Assembly (NCBI GenBank): GCA_973895155.1
Contig: OZ316896.1
Coordinates: forward strand, 17,546,001 to 17,610,000
Length of the DNA stretch: 64,000 nucleotides
Source: Marsupella aquatica
Lineage: Eukaryota > Marchantiophyta
Reading direction: 5' to 3'
The number at the start of each line of letters is the position of its first letter. Positions within the stretch are counted from its first letter, which is position 1. A program made the position numbers and the translations under genes. The notes under the pieces are model-generated. The model saw only the letters and a list, made by a program, of their open reading frames with translations, searched no databases and was not told the DNA's origin. Of the stretch, positions 21,590 through 33,506 are shown piece after piece.

Positions 21590-24370
21590 CAGGTATTCTA
21601 GAGTGTTTTGAACTTATTTGGCAGCCCCCTTTCACTGTACGTGTTTTCTTAGAGATGAAACCAAAGGCTCCACCACCACGAGTGAGAGAAATGATGCTGA
21701 AGAACATGAATGCATAGCCTCTTAAGTTCTTCTCATGTTTTTCTTTCCTAGATTTATGGTTTTTATTGAAAGGAGTGTCATTCATAAGGCACCCTGAGTT
21801 AAGTGCACACATCGTAGCATCGTTTGACTGTACCTTTTCGTGGTCACTGTGTTTTTCTTGGCAGACACTTTACTTATATAATAGCACTTCTATGCTCTCA
21901 TATTTTATTTATTTTCAGATCATTACAAGACAAAAAATAAAGCATGTTCCAGGATGAGCATGCTATATGGTTTTGGCTTTGCTCTCTTGCTGCTCTTTAG
22001 TTTGAATGAGTATTTTCTGCTTGTGCTAGATTATGTAATTTTCATTGTTTTATGTTTTTGCCTTTGTCCACTCGACTGAATGTGTTTGGTCAGATCGAGG
22101 CTGTTGGTTTTGGCCATTTTTGGTGTGACGGGTTACTCCTTGTCTGTATTGGGTTTTCCTTGAAATATAAGTAAAGTGCTCTGTTCAAGAATGGAAAATA
22201 TATATTTCCCCAGATAGGTCAGGTCAGGCAGGCCAGGCCAGGAGGTGGACTCAATTGTTGTCCTCTGCACCAATGATTTGGGGGAAAGAATAGGAGTACT
22301 ACAAGTATTCTCAAACGTCTCAAGTTCAATCCCCGTGTCCCACTAGGTGTGCGGGAGAATTGGAGTGTCTTTGGGGTGGGCCAAGTGCAATTTGCATCTA
22401 TTGCTGATTGAAAATGTAGTCCCATAACCCAAAAAAAGGTTCTTGGCATTGGGCGCATCTTGCCCTGGCACCTTGGGTTATGTGTTCCTTCACTCCTTGG
22501 GTCAGGCTGATGTTTGTTTGGTTGGTTTCATGTAATACATTCAGCGCTTTGACTACATTATTTCTAAAAATGGACACTGGGCCCACTGAAATGTGTGAGG
22601 AGGGATTGGCCAGACTGAGTGACTATTGTCCCCTTTCACCAGGGTCCAGGGAGGAGAAGGTGGCAAATATTTATTATGAAAATCTCCTGTATTAAATTGT
22701 AAGATCAGATCTCCCTATATCTATGGATGAGCCCCGCGCCCATCCACCACCACCCCCCCCCAACAAATAGGGTAGACAGTTCTACCTCAATCTTAAAAAA
22801 GAACCCCATAAATGTAGGGAAATCTGAGAACCGCCCTTCTTGGCTAATAATAAGAGATCTTGGCCCACACGGACCGCGTTTTGTTTGTAAATCTTAGCCA
22901 TAATTGTATGGTGAAGACTTTTTCTGGAGGTGCACATATTCACTAAAGAAAACACTGATTGGGCATCCTCGTCCTCGGGCTTGGATGATTATGACCTGGG
23001 AAAATATAATGACGTGATTATCCCCATCATAATCACCGGGAAAGACCGTTTAGGATGGTAAAGTTTCTTTGCTTTTTTTATTCAATCATTTCCCATGAGT
23101 TGATGGTGAAAGGAGACTGAGTCCAGAATGCAGAATGAAGGAGGGTATTTTTGGGGAAATTTTGTTCTCTTACGCAAGTAAAGAAACAAGCCAATTGGAT
23201 TTATTCGCTCCTGCTCACAATCAAAACATTAAAGGACTATTACCTTCATTTTTGCCCATTTAACATGTTTGCACTTATTCTGATGGCAGTACCGCATACA
23301 ACACTTGAATGGAGCACGAAAGTACAGTACCAAAGGCTAGTGCGAGTTTCTGAGCCCATCATCCAAGTGAGCTCGTCAAAAACATGATAAACGAATTAAT
23401 GAAGGAAAAAAAACGGAAATGAGACATAACTGACAGAAAGGAAATATCATAAGCTCAGCTGGGATATTCTTGCAAGCCCCTTTAAATGCGGGTTAGATTT
23501 GTCTGTTGTGTGACTCTAGAGTAAATACTTATTTTTATAGATTTCATGCAAGCTTGGAAATCCTATTCATCCAAAAGGTTTGGGATGTGGATCCCATCTC
23601 AACCTCCAGCTCAGGAAACATATGTCCTCGAAGGCACAGATACGAGAAGAATCAACAAAATAATCTGGTTTATTGCTAGAAGATAGGAATGTTTACACTA
23701 TTTGTCCATGATTTTGACTTTTCCAGCGGGATTTCCAGACAGGACCAGTTTGGCTGTTCATTACCTTTTAGCATTTCAATCACTCGTGATGCAAATTGAC
23801 TCTAAAGTTTGCAACTCCTTTTCATTCCCTTCCATGTTTTAATCTTTATCATCGACACTGGCTCTTGTAGTATAACTCAATCTCAATGGTTCAATATCTG
23901 ATCACACAGACTGACTTTGGTAACTTTGTTGACATTTCTGATATGATTAGGATGGCTTTAGCTGAGAAAGATTTGTAGGGTCTCCCTGTAAGTGCACATT
24001 AGAGTGGAGCCATACTACTGAGGAAGCTACTTAGGCCAGGATTTTGTCCTTACTCTGCCATGCTTTGATTCTCATTTTTGAGCACTTTATATAATGCTAT
24101 GGCTCTGTGCCATTATTGGCAAAGGTCTGTAAGGTGTAACTTTTTGAACTTCCAACTTCATCCATATTAAGGGGAGAAAATAAGCTCCAGTTCCAGACTA
24201 TGGTGGAAAATGAGAGGGGAAGGCAGGCAGAGTCTCTCACTTATTTCTTTGTTCACATTTAAAGAAAGCCAATGAGAGAATAATGCAGGGTGATTCCATT
24301 CCAAAATCATGGAAATGAGACAAAAGGGTAGGAGGTCCAATTGGACTCAAGATTAGAAGAGCACCAGCAA

Positions 24371-24735
24371 GGGGCTATACTATCTGGTTTTCACTACACA
24401 TTTTCTTTGCAATACTTTTCAGGGGTTCTTTTGAGAGAAGAAATGTAATCGATGTTTTGGAAGGTGCCCTGTCTTTGATGTCATTATAGGGGCTGTTCTG
24501 TATAGGTTTTAGTACAAGCAATGACCTCTTCTTTGTAAAGTACAATACTTCTCAAGGGCACTTTTGAGAGATGGAGTGTATTTCCTCAGGAAAGATGCAC
24601 TGACTTGGATGGCAATGTAGGGGCTGTACTATCTGGTTTTCACTACAAGCAATTCATGGTTTGAGCTATCAAGTGCAATTGATGATCTCAAAGATGCCGT
24701 GTCTTTGAATGCAATGAATTCGGTGTATATTCACA
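24371..24735. repeat. Tandem repeat, ~120-bp unit, three copies
   Basis: GGGGCTRTACTATCTGGTTTT-like words begin near 24371, 24488 and 24610. They are followed by CACTACA, an ACTTTTCAGGGG/ACTTCTCAAGGGC type segment, and a GATGCCCTGTCTTTGATG-like segment. Immediately after it, 24727-24800 holds a further short duplication of ATTCACACTTACGGTAGTG. Confidence 0.75.
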
Positions 24736-26629
24736 CTTACGGTAGTGACTTTCAGGTCCTATTTATATTCACACTTACGGTAGTGGTGTTCAGGTCCGTG
24801 CAGTTATTTGACTGTAGGTTCAGGTTCGTGGAGCAAGTGCATGGAAAGTTTATATCATTTGTTTCCAGATTATAGCCCAAATGATGCGAAGAATGTAAAA
24901 GTTAATTGGAATGGAGTAGCTGGTTGGTTGTGAAGCCCGGACAGCAGTGGTAAAGCTGGGATGGACTTTGGCAAAAATGTCCATAAGACGTAGATAAACC
25001 TTTTATAATTTTCACTGAAATGTGATGAGTAAATGGTCTCCTGACCGTCAGAATTAGTTTACACAATGTTAAGTCATGGCTCATGCCCAAACTACTCCGG
25101 GTGTCTGCTACAAAATGAAAGTGTTTATTTTCAGTCAATTCATAATATTTGACCAACTTTATGTTCATCTAAAATGTAGCAAATGATCTCAGAAAAGTCT
25201 CAAACTCTGTCAGGTTATAGATTTTACATCAGTGAACATATTAGCAAGATTTGAGCTTAAGCATAGATTAAAAAATTCCCAATATACAAACAAGTATGCA
25301 AAACAGCAGCAGTTTAGAGTTGGTCGGGGAACCTAGAACAACTACTTGGAGTGTCCTTCAGGAAACAGTGAAGTGTCCTCCAGAAAGCAACCGGTTTTTT
25401 CTTCTTTCTGGTGTAAACAAGCTTTACACATTCCACGGATGAGAGACAATGTTTTAGGGCTTTGATTTCCAAAAGTCAGGGCTTCAGTTCCCCAAAAAGA
25501 AATTCTATAGGTATAGTCTTCTACCTTAAACATTAACGTGCACACCAACATGCCCGTGTTTATATCAAACTGGACATTGATCCATCAACAGGGAGCAAAG
25601 CAAGCCAAATACAATACAACAGGTGAAGCTTAGCAACAAGCCATACATGCCAGGCAAAAGGGCATGGTTAGAAGACCACATAAGTGTGGCAAGAAGTAAG
25701 TAGAACATTCAGGATTCACTTGGAATCCAAACTAGACCAAAAGAAGCCAAATCAGAATATGAAGGATTCAGAGAGGGCAGATTCAGAGAGGGCAGATGGC
25801 ATGAAATAAATAGAGAAAGTAATAGAATAAATTCTATTCATTGAAAGAGTGTAGGATACCCAAAATGGATGAGGGCCCCTCTCTTGGCCCTGAAAATTGT
25901 CCAGCATAATAAAAATTACACAATACTCCAGGGGTTAACTTAGTGTATTTGTAAGATACACCAATCTTGGGGAGGTTTGGGGGCTTGGGGGCCAGCACAC
26001 ATGGAATACACCGGTAAGAGCTGTCTTGCATGTGTAGCAACCCTCTGAATTTCGGCCTTACACTTTTACATGGCAGAAAGATTAGGAAAGAGACTTTGAG
26101 GCATAACAGGAACTACCATTTTTCTTGCCCGCCTGATATACAGGGAGGCAAAATTTCTGTGCCTACCCAGCTAAGGCCTTCCAGAACCAGGTGAGACAAC
26201 ACAGGGAAGAGTAGAATTGGCTGGAGACACTCGGTCCACCTTCAGTTTTTCCAGCCGCTAAACTTTTGGGCCCTTTTGCAGAGGGCTGCTGCACATGCAA
26301 TTCAGCCCTACTAGCCACATTTCATGTGAGCCAAGCCCAAAATACTGACTCCACTATCACTGGAGAATATATGTGCTGTCAAAAGTGTAGTCTCCCTCCA
26401 AAGTCTGGTTTCTTGGGATGGCCCACCTCACATCACTATTTCTGGGGTGAGGGGAGCACACTCCAAGCCAGTGAGGGCTCTAGAGGAATAATATTTCATT
26501 TCTTTTTGTCTGTCTAATTCTCCACATATACAAATATCAGGTGACCCAGGAAAACAGAGGGTGCCTTGGTTAATGTTATAATATTTAGTTTTGTATTGCA
26601 AAGGCAAATGTCCATGTTTGACAACATGT

Positions 26630-26700
26630 CATGTGTGACGAGGCATATGTTTGGATGTGAGGGTTATCCCATAGCACATGCGACAAAGATAAACTTCAAA
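26630..26700. repeat. Dispersed repeat, second copy near 53212-53270
   Basis: The words GTGACRAGGCATA, GTTTGGATGTGAGG, CCCATAGCA and GRCAAA occur in the same order and orientation here and at 53212-53270, 26.6 kb away. This indicates a dispersed repeat family of unknown class. Confidence 0.7.
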
Positions 26701-27077
26701 ATACACAGACTAGGATCCCCTTTTCACGTACTTTGCCAAGTGTAATATTCTAGAATAAGCCTCGAACTCTCGAAGAGCATCTCCACTAGTTTGGTGGCAA
26801 ACAACAATCATAAATAAAAGTATGATAATGGGCATTGAGATGAGGATGTTGTTATTGAGAGAATCCAAAAGTCACCAAAAGATCCCAAATCTTACTAATA
26901 AATTCCAATGACAAACTAAAATTTGGGACTAGGATTCTAGAGTGAAGTGTCTAGACCGTGACTCTAGGGCCCCACCAAAATTTATATGGATGAAGCATGG
27001 GATGTTATTTATGTGAAAATGATGATCATGCATGATGATAATTTATGTGGATGAAAAAAACCATGAGATGTTATGTA

Positions 27078-27310
27078 TGTCAAAATGGTAATCATGCATG
27101 ATGATTTTTGTCATATTTCTATTAATATTCAAAGAATGTGTATTCATGCAAATTTTGAAGGTGCTATATGGTAAATCCAACTTTCACATTTTGTCTTATT
27201 CAGACTTTGTGTTAAGTATTTTGATTTTAATGTGTCTTAACAAGATGAATCATTTGTATTAATTTAATTTTGAATTAACCTTTGGACCCCTTTTAATTTT
27301 AGTGAACTTA
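27078..27310. repeat. Dispersed repeat related to 21340-21490 and 29205-29285
   Basis: Bases 27085-27150 match 29212-29275 (ATCATGCATGATGATTTTTG, CATATTT, TATTAAT, TTCAAAG, ATTCATGC). Bases 27160-27310 are a diverged copy of 21340-21490 (GCTATATGGT, TTTTGTCTTATTCAGA, TTTGTATT, GACCCCTTT). The chain suggests several broken copies of one longer transposon. Confidence 0.65.
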
Positions 27311-27860
27311 TAGTATTTTGAATATATTTTGCTCCCCTCTTAAAGGTTTAATATTTCAATCACTCTTTAGTGAATTCTTTTTTGTCTAATGAAAGGGAGA
27401 GAAATGAGTTTGAACAATGTACACATCTGGTATACTAAGTTCACCTAGTGATCTCCTTTACAAATTTTATGGTTGAAGTGAGTTGACTATCATTACTTAG
27501 AAGCAAGTGAAAATCTAAAATCTGTACTCTATATGCACAATTATTTAATAACTTTGTACTTTCTTGATCATAATGTATTTTCTTTGCATGTGTATTTATG
27601 GTTTTGTTTGTTACGGACCCCCATTAGGGGTCTCTTGCAAATTCTCTGCCATGAGGTTGCGCCACATCACCACAACCAGCCACAAACAGGAATGATCCTA
27701 CTTTTAACAATAACAAACGTGCACATTCCTGTTTGTGGCAAAAGCAATGTAATTTTTGGGGCGCCATGCCGTAAATATCAAACGTAAAAAAATCCAAAAT
27801 ACAAAGGAAGAGATGTCATTTAGTAAAATAAAGTTACCATTTTGATGTTTGTCAAAGATT

Positions 27861-27879
27861 TATATATATATATATATAT
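27861..27879. repeat. (TA)n microsatellite
   Basis: An uninterrupted run of TA dinucleotides, followed by TGTGTG. Confidence 0.95.
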
Positions 27880-27999
27880 GTGTGTTTTATATCAAAATGT
27901 TTGTAAAATAATTGTCATTCAGTAAAATAATTGTTTGCAAGTTTGAAAAAACAAATCGATAGAAATGTACATAGTTAAAAACACTTTGGCTTCACATTG

Positions 28000-28510
28000 T
28001 AAAACTAAATAATAAATCTTCTTAGTACTTGATAAAATTTGTCAATGTTGATTCATTGGAAAACTCAAGATCAAGATTTAGAAACTCGTGAACTCTTTAG
28101 TATTGTCTTGATAAAATCTCTTAATGTCAGTCATTGGAAAGTTAGAGTAAAATTAAAAACTCATCATCTCCTTGGTACTGGACAAAATCTATCAATGTTA
28201 GGTTGACTTCATTGGAAAACTAGAGAAATTCAAATTGTCATGATCTCTTTAATTCTTGATGAATAATCTCAATGTCACACATTAGAAAGTTAGAGAGATT
28301 GAAAATCTCATGATGTCTTTAGTACTGTGACAAAATCCGACATGAAATTTGTCAATGTTGGACTCAATGTTGGAAAGCTAAAAGAATTCATGACTCGTGA
28401 TCAAAAAAATTATTCTCACTCATTGGAAAGGCAAAGAAATTCAAAAGCTCATTTGGAACTTGACAAAATTTGTCAATCTGAGGCTCATTGGAAACTCTTT
28501 CTCGATTAAG
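28000..28510. repeat. Degenerate tandem repeat, ~75-90 bp unit, about six copies
   Basis: Each unit combines CTTTAGTACT, GACAAAATCTGTCAATGT, TCATTGGAAA and a GAGAAATTCAAAA-type segment, with considerable divergence between units. Confidence 0.75.
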
Positions 28511-29483
28511 AGATATCACAATCTCGTCACCGTCACAAACTTAGTCGTTGCAAATTGAGTTTTTTTGATTACGTCGCCATCGCCTGTCCACAATGTTTGC
28601 TTCTTGGCTTGAATTGTTCGCATTCCTCTAGTCCTCAACTTAAGCTCATTCTGAACACAGGTTGATGTCAAATGCAACCTCTATGTCAAAGAAACAATTG
28701 TTTGTCTCTTCCTTGCACCATAGCTTTCTTAACTAAAAAAAACTACAAATCCTTCATGTAAAGTGATGGCTTGTTTGTTTTGTGTGTTCTTTCCACCGAA
28801 TCGACAAGCACTCTTTTGCCAACAACTGAGTGTTGTCCTCCAGTTTGTCTTGTGGCGGTAATGCTCAATGTAACTCACAAACAATCAATCAGGAATGGTA
28901 GAAACACAATTTCTCTAATGTGTAAGCAAAAACCGTCAAAAAACTCAATTCCTCCACATTCAACTTTCGTTTGATAAATCTCTTCTATCTTTTGAGCAAT
29001 TTCTTTTGTATGAGCACACACCAAGACCATCGGGAGACTCATCACTCATCATTGATTTCACTTCATCACACACACATTCCTTGGATGAACATGGGGGTCC
29101 ACGGATTCATTATGGCACTCACTCTTAATTTCTTTGCATAATCTTTATATGTACCTAGTTACCTACATATCATTCCAAGGGAAACAAAAATGTTCCAAGA
29201 TGAACATGCTATGATCATGCACGATGATTTTTGTCATATTTTTATTAATGTTCAAAGGAGGGCATTCATGCTTATTTAGTATAAAAATGTATTGGATGTG
29301 TAGTTTTTGCAGCTCATGAAAATAGAGGTCTCAATAGCGGCCTTCTTGCTAACACTAGCAGTCAACGGTGTGGATCTGGGAATTTGATATTGGTGGGGAA
29401 GACACTCATGACATTTTTTTTAACCATCTGGCTCATTTGTTTAGTGGGTGGAAAGGAACACCCGGGAGACATTCTACCCACAA

Positions 29484-29630
29484 TTTTCTTTCCCACTTGG
29501 CAAGTTAGAGGGTGAAAAGGAGCACCTCTGGAGATGCTCTAACCATAATTTTCTTAAACCCTAAACCCTTTTCTTTTCCACTTGGCAGTTTGGAGGGTGA
29601 AAAGGACCATCTCTCCAGATGCTCTAACCG
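29484..29630. repeat. Direct repeat overlapping the promoter of the next gene
   Basis: Two copies of TTTCCCACTTGGCA, GAGGGTGAAAAGGA and CAGATGCTCTAACC (or close variants) lie about 85 bases apart. The second copy ends roughly 140 bases before the DUF3007-like start codon, so this repeat contributes to its promoter. Confidence 0.75.
29552..29571 (+). promoter_or_regulatory. Telo-box-like element upstream of the DUF3007-like gene
   Basis: AAACCCTAAACCCTT lies about 205 bases upstream of the start codon. AAACCCTA telo-boxes are known promoter elements in plants. Because similar words occur elsewhere in this window outside promoters, its role is uncertain. Confidence 0.35.
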
Positions 29631-29769
29631 CAGTTAAATTCCGCCCCCACACCAAACTCGTGGTCAACCGTGGTCCATCGACAGAACGACGGTGGAGAAG
29701 AAAAGAAAGCGAAGTGAGAAGTAAAGAAGTGAGCTCGAGTGAGGAAGGAAAGAACAGGAAGGTCGAGCT

Positions 29770-31608
29770 ATGGCGACAGTGGCAGCAATTCGAGCAGCGG
29801 CGTCCTCGTCCTCGTCCGTGCTGCATTCATTCCGCGCACCCACTTCGACTCTCCGCTCCCCTCACTCAGATTGCAGAAATGGCCCTCAAATCTCTGTCGC
29901 AACAGCCTCCGCAGCGTCAGCTGCTCGACCATCCGGAGCTCTAACAACAGCGGCAACAGCAACCTCTCCGACTTCCTCCTCTGCTGCACTTTCATCTTCC
30001 TGTAGCTATGTCCCTTCCCTGTCCAGCTCCAAGCAATTGAAAGATGTCAGCAGGCGACGACGGGATGCAGCACGGCGAGCATCCGGGGCTTCTACTTCTC
30101 CTCGCTGCGAGAGCGAGAGCAGTAACGGTGACGAGGGCAAGGTTGGAATTGTTTCTCAGTCGTTTGCTCACTGGTTCTCTCGATGAATCTGTGCATTTGA
30201 AATTAAAGCATGTGCCTAATTTACACTATGACGGCTGAAATTGAAAATTTTATTATCCTGGTTGCCGGCAATTTAGGGTCTGGGACAATTCCTTGGGTTT
30301 CTAGTAATTCCGTTAAGTCGATCAGTCCCTTATTTCGTTTCAGCAGTCATTTTTCAACAACTTTGGACGTCATAGGTAGAGCCATCCACAGATCTATTTT
30401 CCATTCTGGAGTTGTCGAGAAGGTCATTGTCCAGGAATGGCAGATCTTGTGATTCTCAGCTGAATGATATGGATTTTTAGTCTGCTGAAGGTTTGTATTT
30501 TGTGCAGACTCCGTTTGGCTACACGAGGAAGGATGTGATACTCATTGGAGTTGGCCTTCTCGGTTTTGGATTTGCACTCAAGTTTGGCTTAGAGGTACAG
30601 ATGTGTTACACCCTTGATCGACATGCTTGTGACATTCTTCTCATCTTCTGCATGAAATGTTGCTGTAGGCCTCTTCCACGGACTAGTGAAGGATCGGAAA
30701 ACTTTCTCACTCATGTTTTGGCAAAGACGAGGAAGATCCACGTAGCTCACCCCTTGAGAATTAGAGAGCGGATTTCCTGATCCCGTCTCTAACTCTAGTA
30801 GACCTGAATTGTGGAAATTGCAAATGCTTTTCCCATCTTAACAAAAATTCTTGAGTTCATTCCCTTATGAATGAACAGTTGGTGTCCAGAGCTCGAACAC
30901 ATTTGTTGGAACTATAGACTCTCATGTGTAGGAGAGCTAGGTTTTTCAGATTTGGGTATCTAGAGCCGCAAAGTACTTACATCTCGCCAACTTCAATGCA
31001 GTATTCACGAGTCTCGTTTGGGCAAGTTTGTAATAGTAGATGACCATTTTTTCTTGCCGGCCCTTGCTCGCATGTTTTCGACGGATGCTTTTTACGGAAG
31101 TGAGGCGCCTGTGCTAATTTTCGGGGTTGGTGATTGTGTGGCAGCTTTTCGGAGTGGATTCCATTAGGGCAGGAAATGCTGTCCAGTTGATTATGGTTCT
31201 TGGCCTCACAGTTGGGTGGATTTCAACCTATGTCTTTAGGGTTTCTTCTAAAGAAATGACATATGCCAAGCAACTGAAAGATTATGAGAACAAAGTTATG
31301 GAGGTAAGGAACACCCTATGCTTCTTCTTACCTTGTTTCCTTTGCATCACTGCTTTGAAGAAGAATTTCTTCTCAGGTAATCAGTGTTTTAGTCTTTTGA
31401 TGGGATATGGCTCCCTAGGTCGTTAGGTCAGGTACTCTGTACATTAAAATGGTCGGCTGAACTGCTGGTTTGCATACCCTCTGACACTGTGAAATTGTCT
31501 CATCAGAAACGCCTGGAGGAGATGCCTGAGGCAGAGCTAGAGTCGATGCTCGCCCAAATTGAGGAAGACAAACGAATTCTCAGAGAAAGTCGGGACAGAA
31601 TTCTTTGA
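29770..31608 (+). CDS. Plastid-targeted membrane protein, DUF3007-like (four exons)
   Basis: The model is 29770-30141, 30508-30594, 31145-31303 and 31507-31608. All introns are GT-AG in phase 0, giving 239 residues. Residues 1 to about 75 are rich in Ser, Ala and Thr with almost no acidic residues, as in chloroplast transit peptides. The conserved part starts TPFGYTRKDVILIGVG (from 125) and contains two hydrophobic segments (about 133-150 and 165-184), with the motifs GVDSIRAGNAVQ and GWISTYVFRV. It is followed by KEMTYAKQLKDYE and a charged, helical tail from KRLEEMPEAELE. This architecture matches, from memory, the uncharacterised cyanobacterial and plastid family DUF3007, expected in thylakoid or envelope membranes. 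The biochemical role is unknown. The intron 1 donor (GTTGGA) is weak, and retention of that intron would lead to an early stop. Confidence 0.85.
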
Positions 31609-33506
31609 ACGTTTTGTGGATGAAACCTATTATAGATATATTCTTTCGTCCATGGACTGATTGTGTGTTCTGCCAAGTAGTCCGCATAGTAGGACAAGTA
31701 GCATGGTTTCAACTCGGAATGTTTGTGCACTGCGTCTCCTTTTCTGCTTTCATTAGACCCAGCAAGGGGGAATGAACTCCATGCCGATTGTAAGCATCTC
31801 GATGTTGAAATCATGTTGTACATTAAAGAATCTCCAGTGGTTTTCTACTATAGACGCAACTGTGGGAGGAGACCTTGAAAGTTGAGGAAGTGTACAGATT
31901 TATCCCTTGATTGTACAGTCCTCTGAGATGATATGGAGCTGCCACAAGGGATCGGACAATATACCACGCAGAGATCATTTGTACAGCAATAATTGAATGT
32001 AGTCGATCCTTGTCCTTCCCTAGCCTACCAAAGCCGGAAGAGTCGGGGAGTACGATCAACGCTAAACATGCACCGCCTGGAGAACCACTATAGAATGTAG
32101 CACCGATTTGTAAAATGAGAACAAAATAATTAGTAGTTAGTTGCATTCCCTCTGATCCAAAGGAGAACCTCTACAGACTAGGGAAGTCGGAACATGAGAC
32201 TCACGAATGACAGACGTTCTTTGCGTCTGGCAGAAAGCATTAATGGCTAAAATGCGCCATGGTTTGGAAGGGATTCAACATCAAGTATACCTAGGTGAAT
32301 GAGAGCTCCTAATCGTAAAAAGGATGTTTCCAGGGACATTCATCTCTTTGTTTGCGACGTTCTGATAATTTGACAAAGCACAAGAACACAAAGCCAGCTG
32401 GAGGAAATGTCAAGATAGAGTTCATCTCAATAATTGATGGTTGCAGAAATGAAATTCTAGGACTGGTGACTGCCTATTCGATGGTTGGTCTGATCAGTCT
32501 ACGAATCACCAGTCCCATCAATCTAATTTCTTGGGTGAAAGCATAATTCTATGGTGGTTTGCCCCCATCAGACGACAACAATTGCGATCCATCATGGGCC
32601 ATTTACTTCCCTGCGCGGATTTCAAAGTCCACGGAAACCAAATGTTTAAGGACAGGTTGCCCCGTGCTGTCACAATGAGAACGGAGCACATGTTCCTCGC
32701 AGTGTCAGACGGCATAACTATGAATCAAGAAATTCTAAGAAACAGATCACTGATCAATTCCGAAACCAAAGAAAGGGAAGCGCAGGGTGGGTAGCAGAAT
32801 AAAAGCTCCTCAATTGAATTCACAGCTACAAGACTCAGGTAGAGGTTAGACAGTTTCCGAATTAGTGTCCGAGCTACTCACACTTGATTTTCCAACCAGC
32901 TTGAAATTAAAAGCAAACATTAATGCCGAAGGCAGTAGCCATACCGTAGTGTACAGACACAGGTTTCATTCCAATTAGGGCAAATCACCAAAAGAACAAG
33001 CTGTCAAACGACGAGCCACCCGCTCTTAATTTTCCAAACAGCTTGCAATCAAAACCAAATAAGCTTCTGCGCTAAATGTGGAAAATGGTAGCCATTACGC
33101 AGAGACACAGAATTCGTCCTAATTAGGGTAGATCACAGAAAGACTAAGCTGTCAAACGAGCCAAGCCACAGCGACGTCCGAATGCTAAGAACAGAGTAAC
33201 GCAACGTGATAAAAGTTACTAGTAGCGATACACAGAACTAATTAGCACTCTCTGTCATGGTGCTTGGAATGAATTCTCCTTTGTCGCCTCATCGGAGGAA
33301 GGGGATTTCTCCACCCAACTTTTGAAGGCGGGTGAAAAGGTGAAGGGGGAAGAGAGACTGGCGACCACACGCCCAGAAAGGCACGAGGAGCACGCTGACA
33401 TCAGAGTACTCATCAGGATCGTAAGACTTTTGGAGCCACCCTCAAATATATGAGAATTGCGGTTACGTAGTTCAGTGAACAGGCACAGCTCAGGCCCGCC
33501 CCGAAG
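31609..33506. other. Intergenic, with a ~144-bp tandem duplication
   Basis: No gene was recognised. Bases from about 32880 to 33180 form a diverged duplication: TTTTCCAACCAGCTTG at 32887 and TTTTCCAAACAGCTTG at 33031 head two copies. These share GGTAGCCAT/AGTAGCCAT, AGACACAG, AATTAGGG and AAGCTGTCAAACGA. The right end holds the promoter of the aldehyde dehydrogenase gene, with an AAATATATGA word at 33444 as a possible core element. Confidence 0.55.

Larger units (their letters stand above)
17541..29769. other. Long gene-poor interval of degenerate repeats
   Basis: No protein gene is supported over about 12 kb. The first part (17.5-19.2 kb) is comparatively GC-rich, with unassigned open frames on both strands (for example 18393-18701 +, 18728-19186 +, 18841-19170 -). 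It could contain a promoter or first exon of an unrecognised gene, but I see no family signature. From 19.2 kb on, the sequence is AT-rich and dominated by tandem and dispersed repeats that are listed separately. Confidence 0.5.
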
